Of a stretch of DNA of 39,469 bases, positions 16,171 through 24,704 are shown in pieces. Position 1 is the stretch's first letter. Every line of letters begins with the position of its first letter. The stretch comes from Lentisalinibacter sp037382365 (GTDB taxonomy: Bacteria > Pseudomonadota > Gammaproteobacteria > Steroidobacterales > Woeseiaceae), in the NCBI GenBank assembly GCA_037382365.1, contig JARRPZ010000029.1, positions 1 to 39,469 on the forward strand, given 5' to 3'. The notes below the pieces were generated by a model. The model saw only the letters and a list, made by a program, of their open reading frames with translations, had not been told where the DNA came from and did not search any database. Both the position numbers and the translations under genes were made by a program.

Positions 16171-16887
16171 ATGAACGACGGCCATGAAGCGATATTCGTT
16201 GCGCACGACCTCACCAAAGTGTATCGGGTCGGCGAGGTCGAGGTGCACGCGCTGCGTGGCGTCGACGTGCAGTTGTTCGCCGGGGAGTTCCTGGTGTTGC
16301 TCGGGGCTTCCGGCAGCGGCAAGTCCACGCTGCTGAACATACTCGGCGGTCTGGACACGCCGACTGCCGGCACCGTGCGGTTCGACGATATCGATCTGAC
16401 CGGCGCCAGCGAAGCGGAGCTGACGGAGTACCGCCGGCATTCCGTGGGCTTCGTGTTTCAGTTCTACAATCTCATCCCCAGTCTCACCGCGCGTGAGAAT
16501 GTCTCCATCGTCACGGAGATCGCCCGCGAACCGATGGCGCCGGAGGAGGCCCTCGGCATGGTCGATCTGCAGGAGCGTATGGACCATTTCCCTGCCCAGC
16601 TGTCCGGTGGTGAGCAGCAACGGGTGGCGATAGCGAGAGCGATCGCGAAGCGCCCCCGGGTCCTGCTCTGCGACGAGCCGACGGGAGCGCTGGACTCCCA
16701 GACCGGCGTCCGCGTGCTTCAGGCGCTGGCCCGCGTCAACGAGGAATACGGAACGGCGACGGCGGTCATCACGCACAATGCCAGCATCGCCGATATGGCA
16801 GATCGCGTACTGTTCATGAGCGACGGGCGTATCTCGGGTGAGCGGCGCAACGACGAGCGCAAGCCGCCCACCGAGATAACGTGGTAG
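16171..16887 (+). CDS. ABC transporter ATP-binding protein (MacB/LolD-like)
   Basis: From the ATG at 16171 the protein has 238 residues with the complete ATPase set: Walker A GASGSGKST, a Q-loop in FVFQFYNLIPSLTARENV, signature LSGGEQQR, Walker B VLLCDEPTGALD and the H-loop in AVITHN. The spacing and the FQFYNLIPSLTA segment are typical of MacB/LolD-type ATPases that partner FtsX-like permeases. The frame is open back to 15988, but that extension overlaps the receiver gene and is not conserved in type. It is followed after 3 bases by the permease gene, so the two are translated together. Confidence 0.92.
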   Translation: MNDGHEAIFVAHDLTKVYRVGEVEVHALRGVDVQLFAGEFLVLLGASGSGKSTLLNILGGLDTPTAGTVRFDDIDLTGASEAELTEYRRHSVGFVFQFYNLIPSLTARENVSIVTEIAREPMAPEEALGMVDLQERMDHFPAQLSGGEQQRVAIARAIAKRPRVLLCDEPTGALDSQTGVRVLQALARVNEEYGTATAVITHNASIADMADRVLFMSDGRISGERRNDERKPPTEITW

Positions 16888-16890
16888 GCG

Positions 16891-19257
16891 ATGCGGGCCC
16901 TCGACAGGAAGCGCTGGCGGGAACTCTGGCAGATGCGCGGCCAGGCCGCTGCCATCGCGCTCATCATCGCGAGCGGTGTGGCCACCTACATCATCTCGCT
17001 CAGCACCATCGATTCGCTGAAACTCACGCAGGCCAATTACTACCAGACAAACCGCTTCGCCGACGGCTTCGTATCCCTGAAGAGGGCACCACTGGCGCTC
17101 CTGGAACGCGTGCAGTCCATCGAGGGCCTGCGTGAGGCCGAAGCCCGGGTGCGCGCCCAGATAAACGTCGAGGTGCCGGGCTTTCCGGATCCGGTCACCG
17201 GCATGCTGGTGTCCGTGCCGGAAGAGCGGGTGTCGCTGCTGAACCAGCTGCACATGGTGCGGGGGCGTCGACCCGCCCCGGACCGGCCCTGGGAGGTGGT
17301 CATCAACGAGGCCTTCGCGGAGGCGCAGTCGCTGGCGCCAGGCGACGAGATCATCGGAATCATCAACGGCCGGAGGGAGGATCTGGCGATCGTCGGTATC
17401 GCCCTCTCCCCCGAGTTCATCTACCAGATCCGACCCGGGGATATCTTCCCCGACTACGAGCGCTACGCGATCATGTGGATGGGCTACCGAGGTCTGAGCG
17501 TGGCCTACGACATGGACGGCGCGTTCAACGATCTCGTCTTCACGCTGAATCGGGACGCCGAGCCGGCGGCCGTCATCGAGCGGGTGGACGCCCTGCTGGA
17601 GACCTACGGGGGACAGGGCGCCTACACGCGGAAGGATCAGCTCTCCCACCGCTACATCACCCAGGAGATCGTCGGGCTCGAGGCCATGGCCAGGATCTTC
17701 CCGGTCATCTTCCTCGCCTTCGCCGCGTTCCTGATCAATTTCGTCACCAACCGGCTGATCCACAGCGAGCGAGACCAGATCGGTGTGCTGAAGGCCTTCG
17801 GGTACGACAACCTGACCGTCGGGCTGCATTACGTGAGTGTCGTTCTCATCATCGTCCTTGCCGGGGCGGTGGTCGGCATCGGTTTCGGCACGTGGGCAGC
17901 GAGGGGGCTCACCGGACTGTACATCGAGTTCTTCCGTTTCCCGCGGCTCGATTACGTCCTGCGCCCGGACGTGCTGATCGTCGGTGTACTGGTGACCCTG
18001 GTGGCGGGGCTCGCCGGGACGCTGCATGCGTTCCGTTCCGCGGTGCGACTGTCGCCGGCGGAGGCCATGCGCCCGGAGACGCCGCCGGTCTATCACAGGA
18101 GCCTGGTGGAGCGTGTGCTCGCCCGGCAGTTACTCGACCAGCCGAGCCGGATGATCCTGCGTCACATCGGTCGTGCTCCCGTGAAGAGCGCACTGACGGC
18201 GCTCGGCGTGGCGCTGTCCACCGGCCTCGTGATGTCCGGCAATTTCCAGGAGGATGCGGTCGATTACATGATGTGGAGTCACTTCACTCTCGCCGCCCGC
18301 GAAGATCTCACCGTGACGTTCAATGAACTGGCGGGCGACGAGGCCGTATTCGAACTCGCCGCGCTACCCGGCGTCCTGCGCGCCGAAGGCATGCGGGCCG
18401 TCCCCGTGCGTTTTCGTTACGGGAACCGGAGCTATCGATCGGCGATCCAGGGCTATGGGCCGGACGCGGAGCTGCACCGGCTGGTCGACGCGTCGCAGGA
18501 CCCGATTCGTCCGCCGCCGGCCGGCCTCGTGCTCACGAGTTATCTCGGCGAGGAGATCCTCGGCGTGCGCCCGGGCGACACGGTGACGGTCGAGGTGCTG
18601 ACCGGACGGCGACCGGTGATCGACGTACCCGTGGCGGGCTTCGTCGATGAATACATCGGTATCTCCGGCTACATGGAACTCGAGAGTCTGAACCGGATCA
18701 TGCGGGAGGGGCATGTCGTCACGGGCGGATTCCTCGCTATCGACAGCGCGGAGCAGCCGCGGGTCTTCGACGAGCTGATGCGTCGCCCCGGTGTCGCGGC
18801 GATCGCCATGCGCAGCCAGTCCATCGAGAGCTTCTACGAGTCTTTCGCGGAGACGATTCTCATCTTCACGTTCGTGAATACGCTGCTCGCCGGCACCATC
18901 GCATTCGGGGCGGTGTACAACAGTGCGCGTATCGCACTCGCGGAGCGAAGCCGGGAACTCGCGAGTCTGCGGGTGCTCGGTTTCACGCGCGGTGAAATTG
19001 CCTATATCCTCGTCGGCGAGCTGATGCTTCTGGTCGTCATCGGCATCGGATTCGGCTTCTTCGTGGGTCGCGGCATCTGCGCGTTGTTCGCCGAAGCGAT
19101 CTCGTCGGATATCTACCGGGTCCCGCTCGTTCTGGAACCGAGCACCTATACATCCGGTGCGGCCGTCGTCCTCGCCTCCGGGGTGATCTCCTCCATGGTG
19201 ATCAAACGGCGTCTGGACAGGCTGGATCTCGTGCAGGTGCTGAAGACCAGGGAGTAG
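16891..19257 (+). CDS. FtsX-like ABC transporter permease (two permease modules)
   Basis: The 788-residue protein has an N-terminal helix (about 18-38), a large periplasmic domain, three helices around 265-400 (including INFVTNRLIHSERDQIGVLKAFGY), a second helix near 430-450, another periplasmic domain, and a final three-helix block (about 660-785) with AERSRELASLRVLGFTRGEI. The ERD-x-IGVLKAFG and ERSRELASLRVLG segments are the FtsX/MacB coupling motifs, present twice, so this single chain carries both halves of the permease. Such exporters move lipids, lipoproteins or peptides out of the inner membrane; substrate is unknown. It is encoded between its ATPase and a HlyD-type adaptor. Confidence 0.9.
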   Translation: MRALDRKRWRELWQMRGQAAAIALIIASGVATYIISLSTIDSLKLTQANYYQTNRFADGFVSLKRAPLALLERVQSIEGLREAEARVRAQINVEVPGFPDPVTGMLVSVPEERVSLLNQLHMVRGRRPAPDRPWEVVINEAFAEAQSLAPGDEIIGIINGRREDLAIVGIALSPEFIYQIRPGDIFPDYERYAIMWMGYRGLSVAYDMDGAFNDLVFTLNRDAEPAAVIERVDALLETYGGQGAYTRKDQLSHRYITQEIVGLEAMARIFPVIFLAFAAFLINFVTNRLIHSERDQIGVLKAFGYDNLTVGLHYVSVVLIIVLAGAVVGIGFGTWAARGLTGLYIEFFRFPRLDYVLRPDVLIVGVLVTLVAGLAGTLHAFRSAVRLSPAEAMRPETPPVYHRSLVERVLARQLLDQPSRMILRHIGRAPVKSALTALGVALSTGLVMSGNFQEDAVDYMMWSHFTLAAREDLTVTFNELAGDEAVFELAALPGVLRAEGMRAVPVRFRYGNRSYRSAIQGYGPDAELHRLVDASQDPIRPPPAGLVLTSYLGEEILGVRPGDTVTVEVLTGRRPVIDVPVAGFVDEYIGISGYMELESLNRIMREGHVVTGGFLAIDSAEQPRVFDELMRRPGVAAIAMRSQSIESFYESFAETILIFTFVNTLLAGTIAFGAVYNSARIALAERSRELASLRVLGFTRGEIAYILVGELMLLVVIGIGFGFFVGRGICALFAEAISSDIYRVPLVLEPSTYTSGAAVVLASGVISSMVIKRRLDRLDLVQVLKTRE

Positions 19258-19260
19258 GAA

Positions 19261-20454
19261 GTGGCGAGTCGCAGGAACATCATCATCGGGTCCGTGGCCG
19301 TCATCGCAGCGGGGCTCCTCTACTGGGGTTTCCGGCCTCAGCCGGTCAGAGTGGAGACGGGCACAGTCAGCCGCGGCGCACTCGCCGTCACGGTCACGGA
19401 GGAGGGCAAGACCCGCATCCGCGAACGATACGTGATCCGGTCGCCCGTGATCGGCCGGGCCGAACGGATCGAACTGGAGGAGGGGGATCGTGTCGCGGCC
19501 GGCGCGGCGCTGGTCGCCATCGAACCCGCGGCGCCGATCGTGCTCGACCGGCGCAGCCGTGCCGAAGCCCGTTCGCAGGTGTCGGCGGCCGAGGCGGCGC
19601 TGGAGGCGGCAGGGACGCGGGTGCGGGCCGCCGAGGCCGACGCGGAACTCGCCGAGGCCGAGCGCGCACGGATCGAACGGCTGTTCGAGACGAATGCCGT
19701 GTCGCGTTCCGAGTACGATCGCATCGTTTCGGCGGCCCGGCGGGCCGCCGCGGAACTACGTTCTGCGCGAGCCGAAGCGGAAGTTGCGCGGTATCGGCTG
19801 CAGGCCGCACGTGACGTGCTGCGTTATTCGGCGGCCGATGCGGACGATGAGCCGCCGGAAGTGATCCTCGTGCGCTCCCCGGTCGACGGCCTCGTGCTCG
19901 GCGTGGAGCACGAGAGCGAGGGCGTGGTGGTGGCCGGTCAGCAACTGCTGACCCTCGGCGATCCCCTCGACCTCGAGGTCGAGGTGGAACTCCTGTCGGC
20001 CGATGCCGTCCGGCTGGAGCCGGGGTTGCCCGTGAAGCTGCATCGCTGGGGTGGCGAGGAGCCACTGGACGGCGAGGTGCGGATCGTGGAGCCGGCTGCT
20101 TTCACAAAGATCTCCGCACTCGGTGTCGAGGAGCAGCGGGTGATCGTGCTCGTCGATATCCTGAGCGCCCCGGAGCGCTGGTCACGTCTCGGCGATGCCT
20201 ACCGGGTCGAGGCGGAGTTCATCCTGTGGTCCGCCGATGACGTCCTGCAGGTCGCCTCCAGCGCGACCTTCCGGCGCGGTGCCGACTGGTTCGTGTTCGT
20301 GGTCGAGGACGACCGCGCGGTGCTGCGTCCCGTGAAACTCGGCCGGCGCGGCCAGTTCCAGGTACAGGTGCTGGACGGACTCACCGAAGGCGAGACCATC
20401 GTCCTCTATCCCGATGACGAGGTCGAGGACGGACGGCGGCTGGCGATCGATTGA
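19261..20454 (+). CDS. HlyD/MacA-type periplasmic adaptor protein
   Basis: The 397-residue protein starts with one membrane helix (about 7-24), then a biotinyl-lipoyl half-motif (RSPVIGRAERIELEEGDRVAAG in that region), a long Ala/Glu/Arg-rich coiled-coil hairpin (about 95-190), the second lipoyl half (VRSPVDGLVLGVEHESEGVV in part), and beta-barrel domains. This is the membrane-fusion adaptor layout of tripartite exporters. The start codon is GTG, 3 bases after the permease stop. No outer-membrane channel gene is present nearby, so a shared TolC-like channel is likely if the system is tripartite (inference). Confidence 0.9.
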   Translation: MASRRNIIIGSVAVIAAGLLYWGFRPQPVRVETGTVSRGALAVTVTEEGKTRIRERYVIRSPVIGRAERIELEEGDRVAAGAALVAIEPAAPIVLDRRSRAEARSQVSAAEAALEAAGTRVRAAEADAELAEAERARIERLFETNAVSRSEYDRIVSAARRAAAELRSARAEAEVARYRLQAARDVLRYSAADADDEPPEVILVRSPVDGLVLGVEHESEGVVVAGQQLLTLGDPLDLEVEVELLSADAVRLEPGLPVKLHRWGGEEPLDGEVRIVEPAAFTKISALGVEEQRVIVLVDILSAPERWSRLGDAYRVEAEFILWSADDVLQVASSATFRRGADWFVFVVEDDRAVLRPVKLGRRGQFQVQVLDGLTEGETIVLYPDDEVEDGRRLAID

Positions 20455-20459
20455 CCTCG

Positions 20460-20476
20460 GCACAGGGGTCCTGTGC
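20460..20476. repeat. Perfect 7-bp inverted repeat after the exporter operon
   Basis: GCACAGG-GGT-CCTGTGC begins 6 bases after the adaptor stop codon. The stem is perfect with a 3-base loop, but no T-run follows, so it could be a weak terminator, a transcript-end stabiliser or a protein-binding site upstream of the ATP-grasp gene. I cannot choose between these. Confidence 0.4.
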
Positions 20477-20550
20477 ACCGATTCAGTGCGATCGCGTCGT
20501 CAATCGCCGGACCCCGACGACGGCCGGCAGAGCTGGGGTAATATTGCCGG

Positions 20551-21999
20551 ATGCCGCTGAAGCTCAACGGATACCGCCCCGACCGATTCCGTGACGAACT
20601 GGTGACGGACGGCGGTGAGGCACGGCCCGGTGCGGAGCATCTGATCGAGTGCCTGAACGGACTGTCGGCCGTCGAACTCGCCGAATATCAGGCGGCCGCG
20701 GATCGCGCCATCGCCGAGATGGGGATCACGTTCACCGTCTACACAGAAGGGCGCAACATCGACCGGGCCTGGCCCTTCGATATCGTGCCGCGGGTGATCA
20801 CCGCCACCGAGTGGGCGGGTATCGATGCCGGCCTGCGCCAGCGGCTGACCGCGCTCAACCTGTTCATCGACGATCTCTATCACGACCAGAAGGTGGTGCG
20901 CGACGGTGTGTTCCCGGCCGAGGTGCTGGCAACCTCGCGCAATTATCTGCCGGAGTGTGCCGGGGCTGCGCCCCGTTTCGGGGTCTGGGCCCACGTCTGC
21001 GGCAGCGACCTGGTGCGCGACGACGACGGGACGGTCTACGTGCTCGAGGACAATCTCCGGGTGCCGTCCGGCGTCTCCTACATGCTCGAGAATCGCAGTG
21101 TCACGAAGCGGGTCTTCCCGGATCTGTTCGAAGACCAGGCGATCCTGCCGGTGGACGACTATCCGTCCGACCTGTTCGACCTGCTGACGGCGATCGCGCC
21201 GACCGAGGAGCCGGAACCGGAAGTCGTGGTACTCACCCCGGGGATCTACAACTCGGCCTACTTCGAGCACTCCTACCTCGCACAGCGCATGGGGGCCGAA
21301 CTGGTGGAGGGCGGCGATCTGGTCGTGGCTGACGACGACTGCGTCTACATGAGGACCATCCACGGCCCGACCCGGGTGCACTCCATCTACCGGCGCATCG
21401 ACGACAAGTTTCTCGATCCGACCGTGTTCCGGCCCGATTCGGTGCTCGGCGTGCCGGGCCTGATCCGCGCCTGGCGCAAGGGCAACGTCGCGCTCGCCAA
21501 CGCGCCGGGTTCGGGCGTCGCCGACGACAAGGTGGTCTACACCTACGTCCCGGACCTGATCCGATACTATCTGTCCGAGGAACCGATCATCCCCAACGTG
21601 CCGACCTGGCGCTGCGCGGATGCCGCCCAGTGCGATCACGTGCTCGCCCACCTCGACGAGCTGGTGGTCAAGCCCGCGAACGAATCGGGCGGTTACGGGA
21701 TGCTGATCGGGCCGCGGGCCAGCCGTGCGGAACTCGCCCGCTTCGCGGATCTCATCAAGGCGGATCCGCGCAACTATGTCGCGCAGCCGACCCTGGCACT
21801 GTCCACGACACCCACAGTATGCGGCGACAGCCTGGAGCCCCGCCACGTCGACCTGCGCCCGTTCATCCTGCAGTCCGACCGGCTGGCGGTCACCGCCGGC
21901 GGTCTGACCCGGGTGGCGCTGCGCAAGGGATCCCTGGTCGTCAACTCGTCCCAGGGCGGCGGCAGCAAGGATACGTGGATCGTGGAGGAGGACGACTGA
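20551..21999 (+). CDS. Circularly permuted type 2 ATP-grasp protein (Anbu cluster)
   Basis: The 482-residue protein matches the DUF407/DUF404-type family: GITFTVYTEGRNIDRAWPFD near 64-82, FIDDLYHDQKVVRDG, LPECAG, GVWAHVCGSDLVRDDDG, LEDNLRVPSGVSYMLENR, and near the C-terminus VVKPANESGGYGMLIGP with DLRPFIL and SQGGGSKDTWIV. Members resemble peptide ligases of the ATP-grasp fold with permuted order, and are found with alpha-E proteins and the Anbu protease. The substrate is not known. The gene overlaps the alpha-E gene by one base (TGATG), so they are coupled. Confidence 0.92.
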   Translation: MPLKLNGYRPDRFRDELVTDGGEARPGAEHLIECLNGLSAVELAEYQAAADRAIAEMGITFTVYTEGRNIDRAWPFDIVPRVITATEWAGIDAGLRQRLTALNLFIDDLYHDQKVVRDGVFPAEVLATSRNYLPECAGAAPRFGVWAHVCGSDLVRDDDGTVYVLEDNLRVPSGVSYMLENRSVTKRVFPDLFEDQAILPVDDYPSDLFDLLTAIAPTEEPEPEVVVLTPGIYNSAYFEHSYLAQRMGAELVEGGDLVVADDDCVYMRTIHGPTRVHSIYRRIDDKFLDPTVFRPDSVLGVPGLIRAWRKGNVALANAPGSGVADDKVVYTYVPDLIRYYLSEEPIIPNVPTWRCADAAQCDHVLAHLDELVVKPANESGGYGMLIGPRASRAELARFADLIKADPRNYVAQPTLALSTTPTVCGDSLEPRHVDLRPFILQSDRLAVTAGGLTRVALRKGSLVVNSSQGGGSKDTWIVEEDD

Positions 22000-22934
22000 T
22001 GCTGTCCCGCGTCGCCGAGCGGATGTACTGGGCCGGCCGCTATCTCGAGCGCGCGGAGAACACGGCCCGGCTGGTCCGCGTGCACGGCAACATGCTGCTG
22101 GACCTGCCGCCGAAGGCCGGCCGTAGCTGGGAGCAGCTGCTGACGATCTTCGCCAACCAGGAAGATTTCGCGGCCCGTTACGAGCGGCCGGACGAGGTCA
22201 GCGTCGTCAATTTCTTCATCGCCGACACGGACAACCCGGGCTCGGTGCTCGCCTCCCTCGCCTGCCTGCGGGAGAACATCCGCACCACCCGCGACATCGT
22301 CCCGACCGAAGGCTGGGAGTGCACCAACGAGCTCTATCTGACCGCACGCCGCGAGCTGCCCCGAGCGGGTCCCGACCGCATCCGTCACCGGCGGCTGACG
22401 GAGGTGATCAGCCGCTGCCAGGAACTGACCGGCATCCTTGCCGGGACCATGAGTCACGGTCCCGGTTACCAGTTCCTGCGGCTGGGGGGCAATCTGGAGC
22501 GGGCCGACATGACGACCCGCGTCCTGGACGTGCCGGCCGCCTCTTTACTGCATCTCCCCGAGGAGCTGGCGCCATTCCGGTTCACGCTGTGGATGAACGT
22601 GCTGAAGTCGCTTTCCGCCTATCAGATGTACTGCCAGTACGTGCGTCGCCGGATCGTCGGTGAGGAGGTGATCGACTTTCTGTTGCTCGATCCCCAATTC
22701 CCGCGGTCCGTACGTCATTGCCTGGCCGAGATGGCCGCATCGCTGCAGCATCTGCCCCGGCATGCGGAAGCCGTCTCCGCAGTCGAGGCCCTGGTCGGGG
22801 AAGTGGAGGAGGCCATGGATGCCAGGCTGGATGTCGCCGCGCTGCATGAATGTCTCGACCGCTTGCAGTTGCTGCTCGGCGCACTGCACCGACAGATCCG
22901 CAAGACCTGGTTCCTGCTCGCCGGTGAACAATGA
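21999..22934 (+). CDS. Alpha-E domain-containing protein (Anbu cluster)
   Basis: From the ATG at 21999 the protein has 311 residues and begins MLSRVAERMYWAGRYLERAE, the hallmark of alpha-E proteins. It is predicted to be almost entirely helical, with a second R-x-G-x-NLERADMTTRVLDV segment near 165-180 echoing the N-terminal ERAENTARLVRV stretch, and a conserved end QIRKTWFLLA. The function is unknown; it regularly accompanies the permuted ATP-grasp protein and sometimes is fused to it. The start is set by the coupled TGATG junction; upstream in-frame sequence is only the shadow of the ATP-grasp gene. The stop overlaps the next gene by four bases. Confidence 0.92.
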   Translation: MLSRVAERMYWAGRYLERAENTARLVRVHGNMLLDLPPKAGRSWEQLLTIFANQEDFAARYERPDEVSVVNFFIADTDNPGSVLASLACLRENIRTTRDIVPTEGWECTNELYLTARRELPRAGPDRIRHRRLTEVISRCQELTGILAGTMSHGPGYQFLRLGGNLERADMTTRVLDVPAASLLHLPEELAPFRFTLWMNVLKSLSAYQMYCQYVRRRIVGEEVIDFLLLDPQFPRSVRHCLAEMAASLQHLPRHAEAVSAVEALVGEVEEAMDARLDVAALHECLDRLQLLLGALHRQIRKTWFLLAGEQ

Positions 22935-23935
22935 AGAATTTCCGATGCCATTGCGGCAATCGACTCTATTTCGAGAACTCGCGCTGCCTCGCCTGCGGCC
23001 GCGAACTCGGTTTCGATCCCGGGCGGCTGACGATCGTCGCCCTGGCGAACGGTGATCAGCCCGGCGAGTGGATCGGCCAGCCGGACGGGGATGCCTACCG
23101 GTTCTGCCGCAACCGTGAGGAGCACTGCAACTGGCTCCTGGCCGCGCACGATGCGGAGGATTACTGTCTCTCCTGCCGGCTGACCCGGACGCTGCCGAAT
23201 CTCTCGCGGGACGAGAACAAGCTGTTGTGGGGCAGGCTGGAGGCGGCCAAACGCCGGTTGCTGTACGACCTGCTCGTGCTCGGTCTGCCGGTCACCGGGG
23301 ACCGGCTCCGCTTCGAGTTCCTGGAGGACCGCCGCACCAATCCCCTGGTGCGGGAGCTGGAGGTCTACACCGGCCACCGGGACGGTGTGATCACGGTGAA
23401 CGTCGCGGAGGCCGACGACGTTTCACGCGAGGCCATCCGCAAGGCCATGGGCGAGGATTATCGGACGCTGCTCGGTCACCTCCGACACGAGAGTGGCCAC
23501 TATTTCTGGCCCCTCGTGGTCGACACCGAGGAGACGCTCGCAGAGTGCCGCGAACTGTTCGGCGACGAACGGGAAGCTTACGAGTCGGCACTGCAGCGCT
23601 ACTACGACCAGGGGCCTCCGTCGCAGTGGCGTTCCCGCTTCATCACCGCTTATGCCGCGTCTCATCCCCAGGAGGACTGGGCGGAGTGCTGGGCCCATTT
23701 CCTGCATATCTCCGACACGCTGGAGACGGCCGCGTCGGTGGGTCTCGTCCCCGACGGGTCCAGCGTGCGGGATCTCGACTGGCTGGACCGCTGGACGGAA
23801 GTCTCCATCGCGCTGAACGAGATGAATCGCAGCCTGGGGCTGCGCGACGCCTATCCGTTCAGTCTCGCTCCCACGGTACGGGAGAAGCTCGCGTTCATCC
23901 GTCGACGATGCGGATATTCCGGGGTTCCAGCGTGA
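22931..23935 (+). CDS. Putative zinc-binding metallopeptidase with N-terminal zinc ribbon
   Basis: The 334-residue protein opens with a zinc ribbon (C6, C8, C19, C22), then a second Cys set (C59, C66, C79, C82). A metallopeptidase-like domain follows with RHESGHYFW, giving HExxH-type H186, E187, H190, and a likely third ligand in DWAECWAHFLHI (E252). This matches the zinc-ribbon plus putative zinc metallopeptidase family. It is translationally coupled to the alpha-E gene (ATGA overlap) and its 3' end overlaps that of Anbu on the other strand by 41 bases. It occupies the position where a transglutaminase-like gene is often found in Anbu clusters. Peptidase activity is inferred from the motif. 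Confidence 0.88.
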   Translation: MKNFRCHCGNRLYFENSRCLACGRELGFDPGRLTIVALANGDQPGEWIGQPDGDAYRFCRNREEHCNWLLAAHDAEDYCLSCRLTRTLPNLSRDENKLLWGRLEAAKRRLLYDLLVLGLPVTGDRLRFEFLEDRRTNPLVRELEVYTGHRDGVITVNVAEADDVSREAIRKAMGEDYRTLLGHLRHESGHYFWPLVVDTEETLAECRELFGDEREAYESALQRYYDQGPPSQWRSRFITAYAASHPQEDWAECWAHFLHISDTLETAASVGLVPDGSSVRDLDWLDRWTEVSIALNEMNRSLGLRDAYPFSLAPTVREKLAFIRRRCGYSGVPA

Positions 23936-24650
23936 GTCTCGGCAGATCCTCGAACGCGCGGCGAAGACTCTCCTGCCACGCTGCGCGTACGGCTCCCAGG
24001 TATTCGCTGTTCTCTTCGAAGATCAGCCGCTCGCCGAGCAGCTGGCTGTCGCGGCGATAGAGCAGCACCTCGACCGGCGGCCCCACGCTGGCGTTGCTGC
24101 GCATGGTCGAGTCCATGGACACGATCGCGCAGCGGGCGGCCGTTTCCAGGTCCGTATCCAGCTTGATGATGCGGTCCAGGATGGGTTTGCCGTACTTCGT
24201 CTCGCCGATCTGCAGGTAGGGTGTGCGATCCGTCGTGTGGAAGTAATTGCCTTCGGGGTAGATCAGGTACAGTCGCTGGGGCTGACCACGGATCTGGCCA
24301 CCGAGTATGAAACTCGCTTCCGCGCTGAAGGCGGGATCGTCGTCGTCCGCCGTATGTTTCGCCTGAATGGCACGACTGGCGGAGCCGACGTAATCCGCCA
24401 CTTCCGACATAGTGCCCAGCGTCGTCAGGCTGGTCTCCGCGTTATCGCGGATGTCGCGGGCCAGTTTCGCCACGACCGCCTGGGTGGTCGCCAGGTTGCC
24501 GGCGCTCAGCAGCACGAAGGCGCGCTCACCGTCACCGCCGAAAGTGTGCATCTTCGAGAACGTGCTGATCTGATCCACCCCGGCATTGGTGCGGGAGTCC
24601 GATACGAAGATCATGCCCTCGCGGAGACTGGCGGCGAGGCAGTAGGTCAT
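23895..24650 (-). CDS. Anbu proteasome-related Ntn-hydrolase
   Basis: The 251-residue protein starts MTYCLAASLREGMIFVSDSR then TNAGVDQISTFSKMHTF. After Met removal, Thr1 is the nucleophile, with D17 and K32 (counting from Thr1) completing the proteasome-type triad. The TNAGVD-x-[IV]-S-T signature is specific to Anbu (bacterial proteasome homologue, ancestral beta-subunit). The rest fits the family: ILGGQIRG, LYLIYPEGN, GETKYGKPILDR and SMDSTMRSNASVGPPVEVL. Known Anbu proteins form open helical rings, and clear peptidase activity has been hard to show. It converges with the zinc peptidase gene and is followed upstream by the AraC-type gene 54 bases away. Confidence 0.94.
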   Translation of the reverse strand: MTYCLAASLREGMIFVSDSRTNAGVDQISTFSKMHTFGGDGERAFVLLSAGNLATTQAVVAKLARDIRDNAETSLTTLGTMSEVADYVGSASRAIQAKHTADDDDPAFSAEASFILGGQIRGQPQRLYLIYPEGNYFHTTDRTPYLQIGETKYGKPILDRIIKLDTDLETAARCAIVSMDSTMRSNASVGPPVEVLLYRRDSQLLGERLIFEENSEYLGAVRAAWQESLRRAFEDLPRLTLEPRNIRIVDG

Positions 24651-24704
24651 GGACGAGCGGTGCGGGAGAGCATGACGGCAGTTTCGGCGTGGTCGGCGGG
24701 TTAG

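Noticed and set aside
15883..18096. 737-codon open frame on the minus strand opposite the ABC transporter
   Set aside because: Shadow of the ATPase and permease genes, which have clear motifs on the plus strand.
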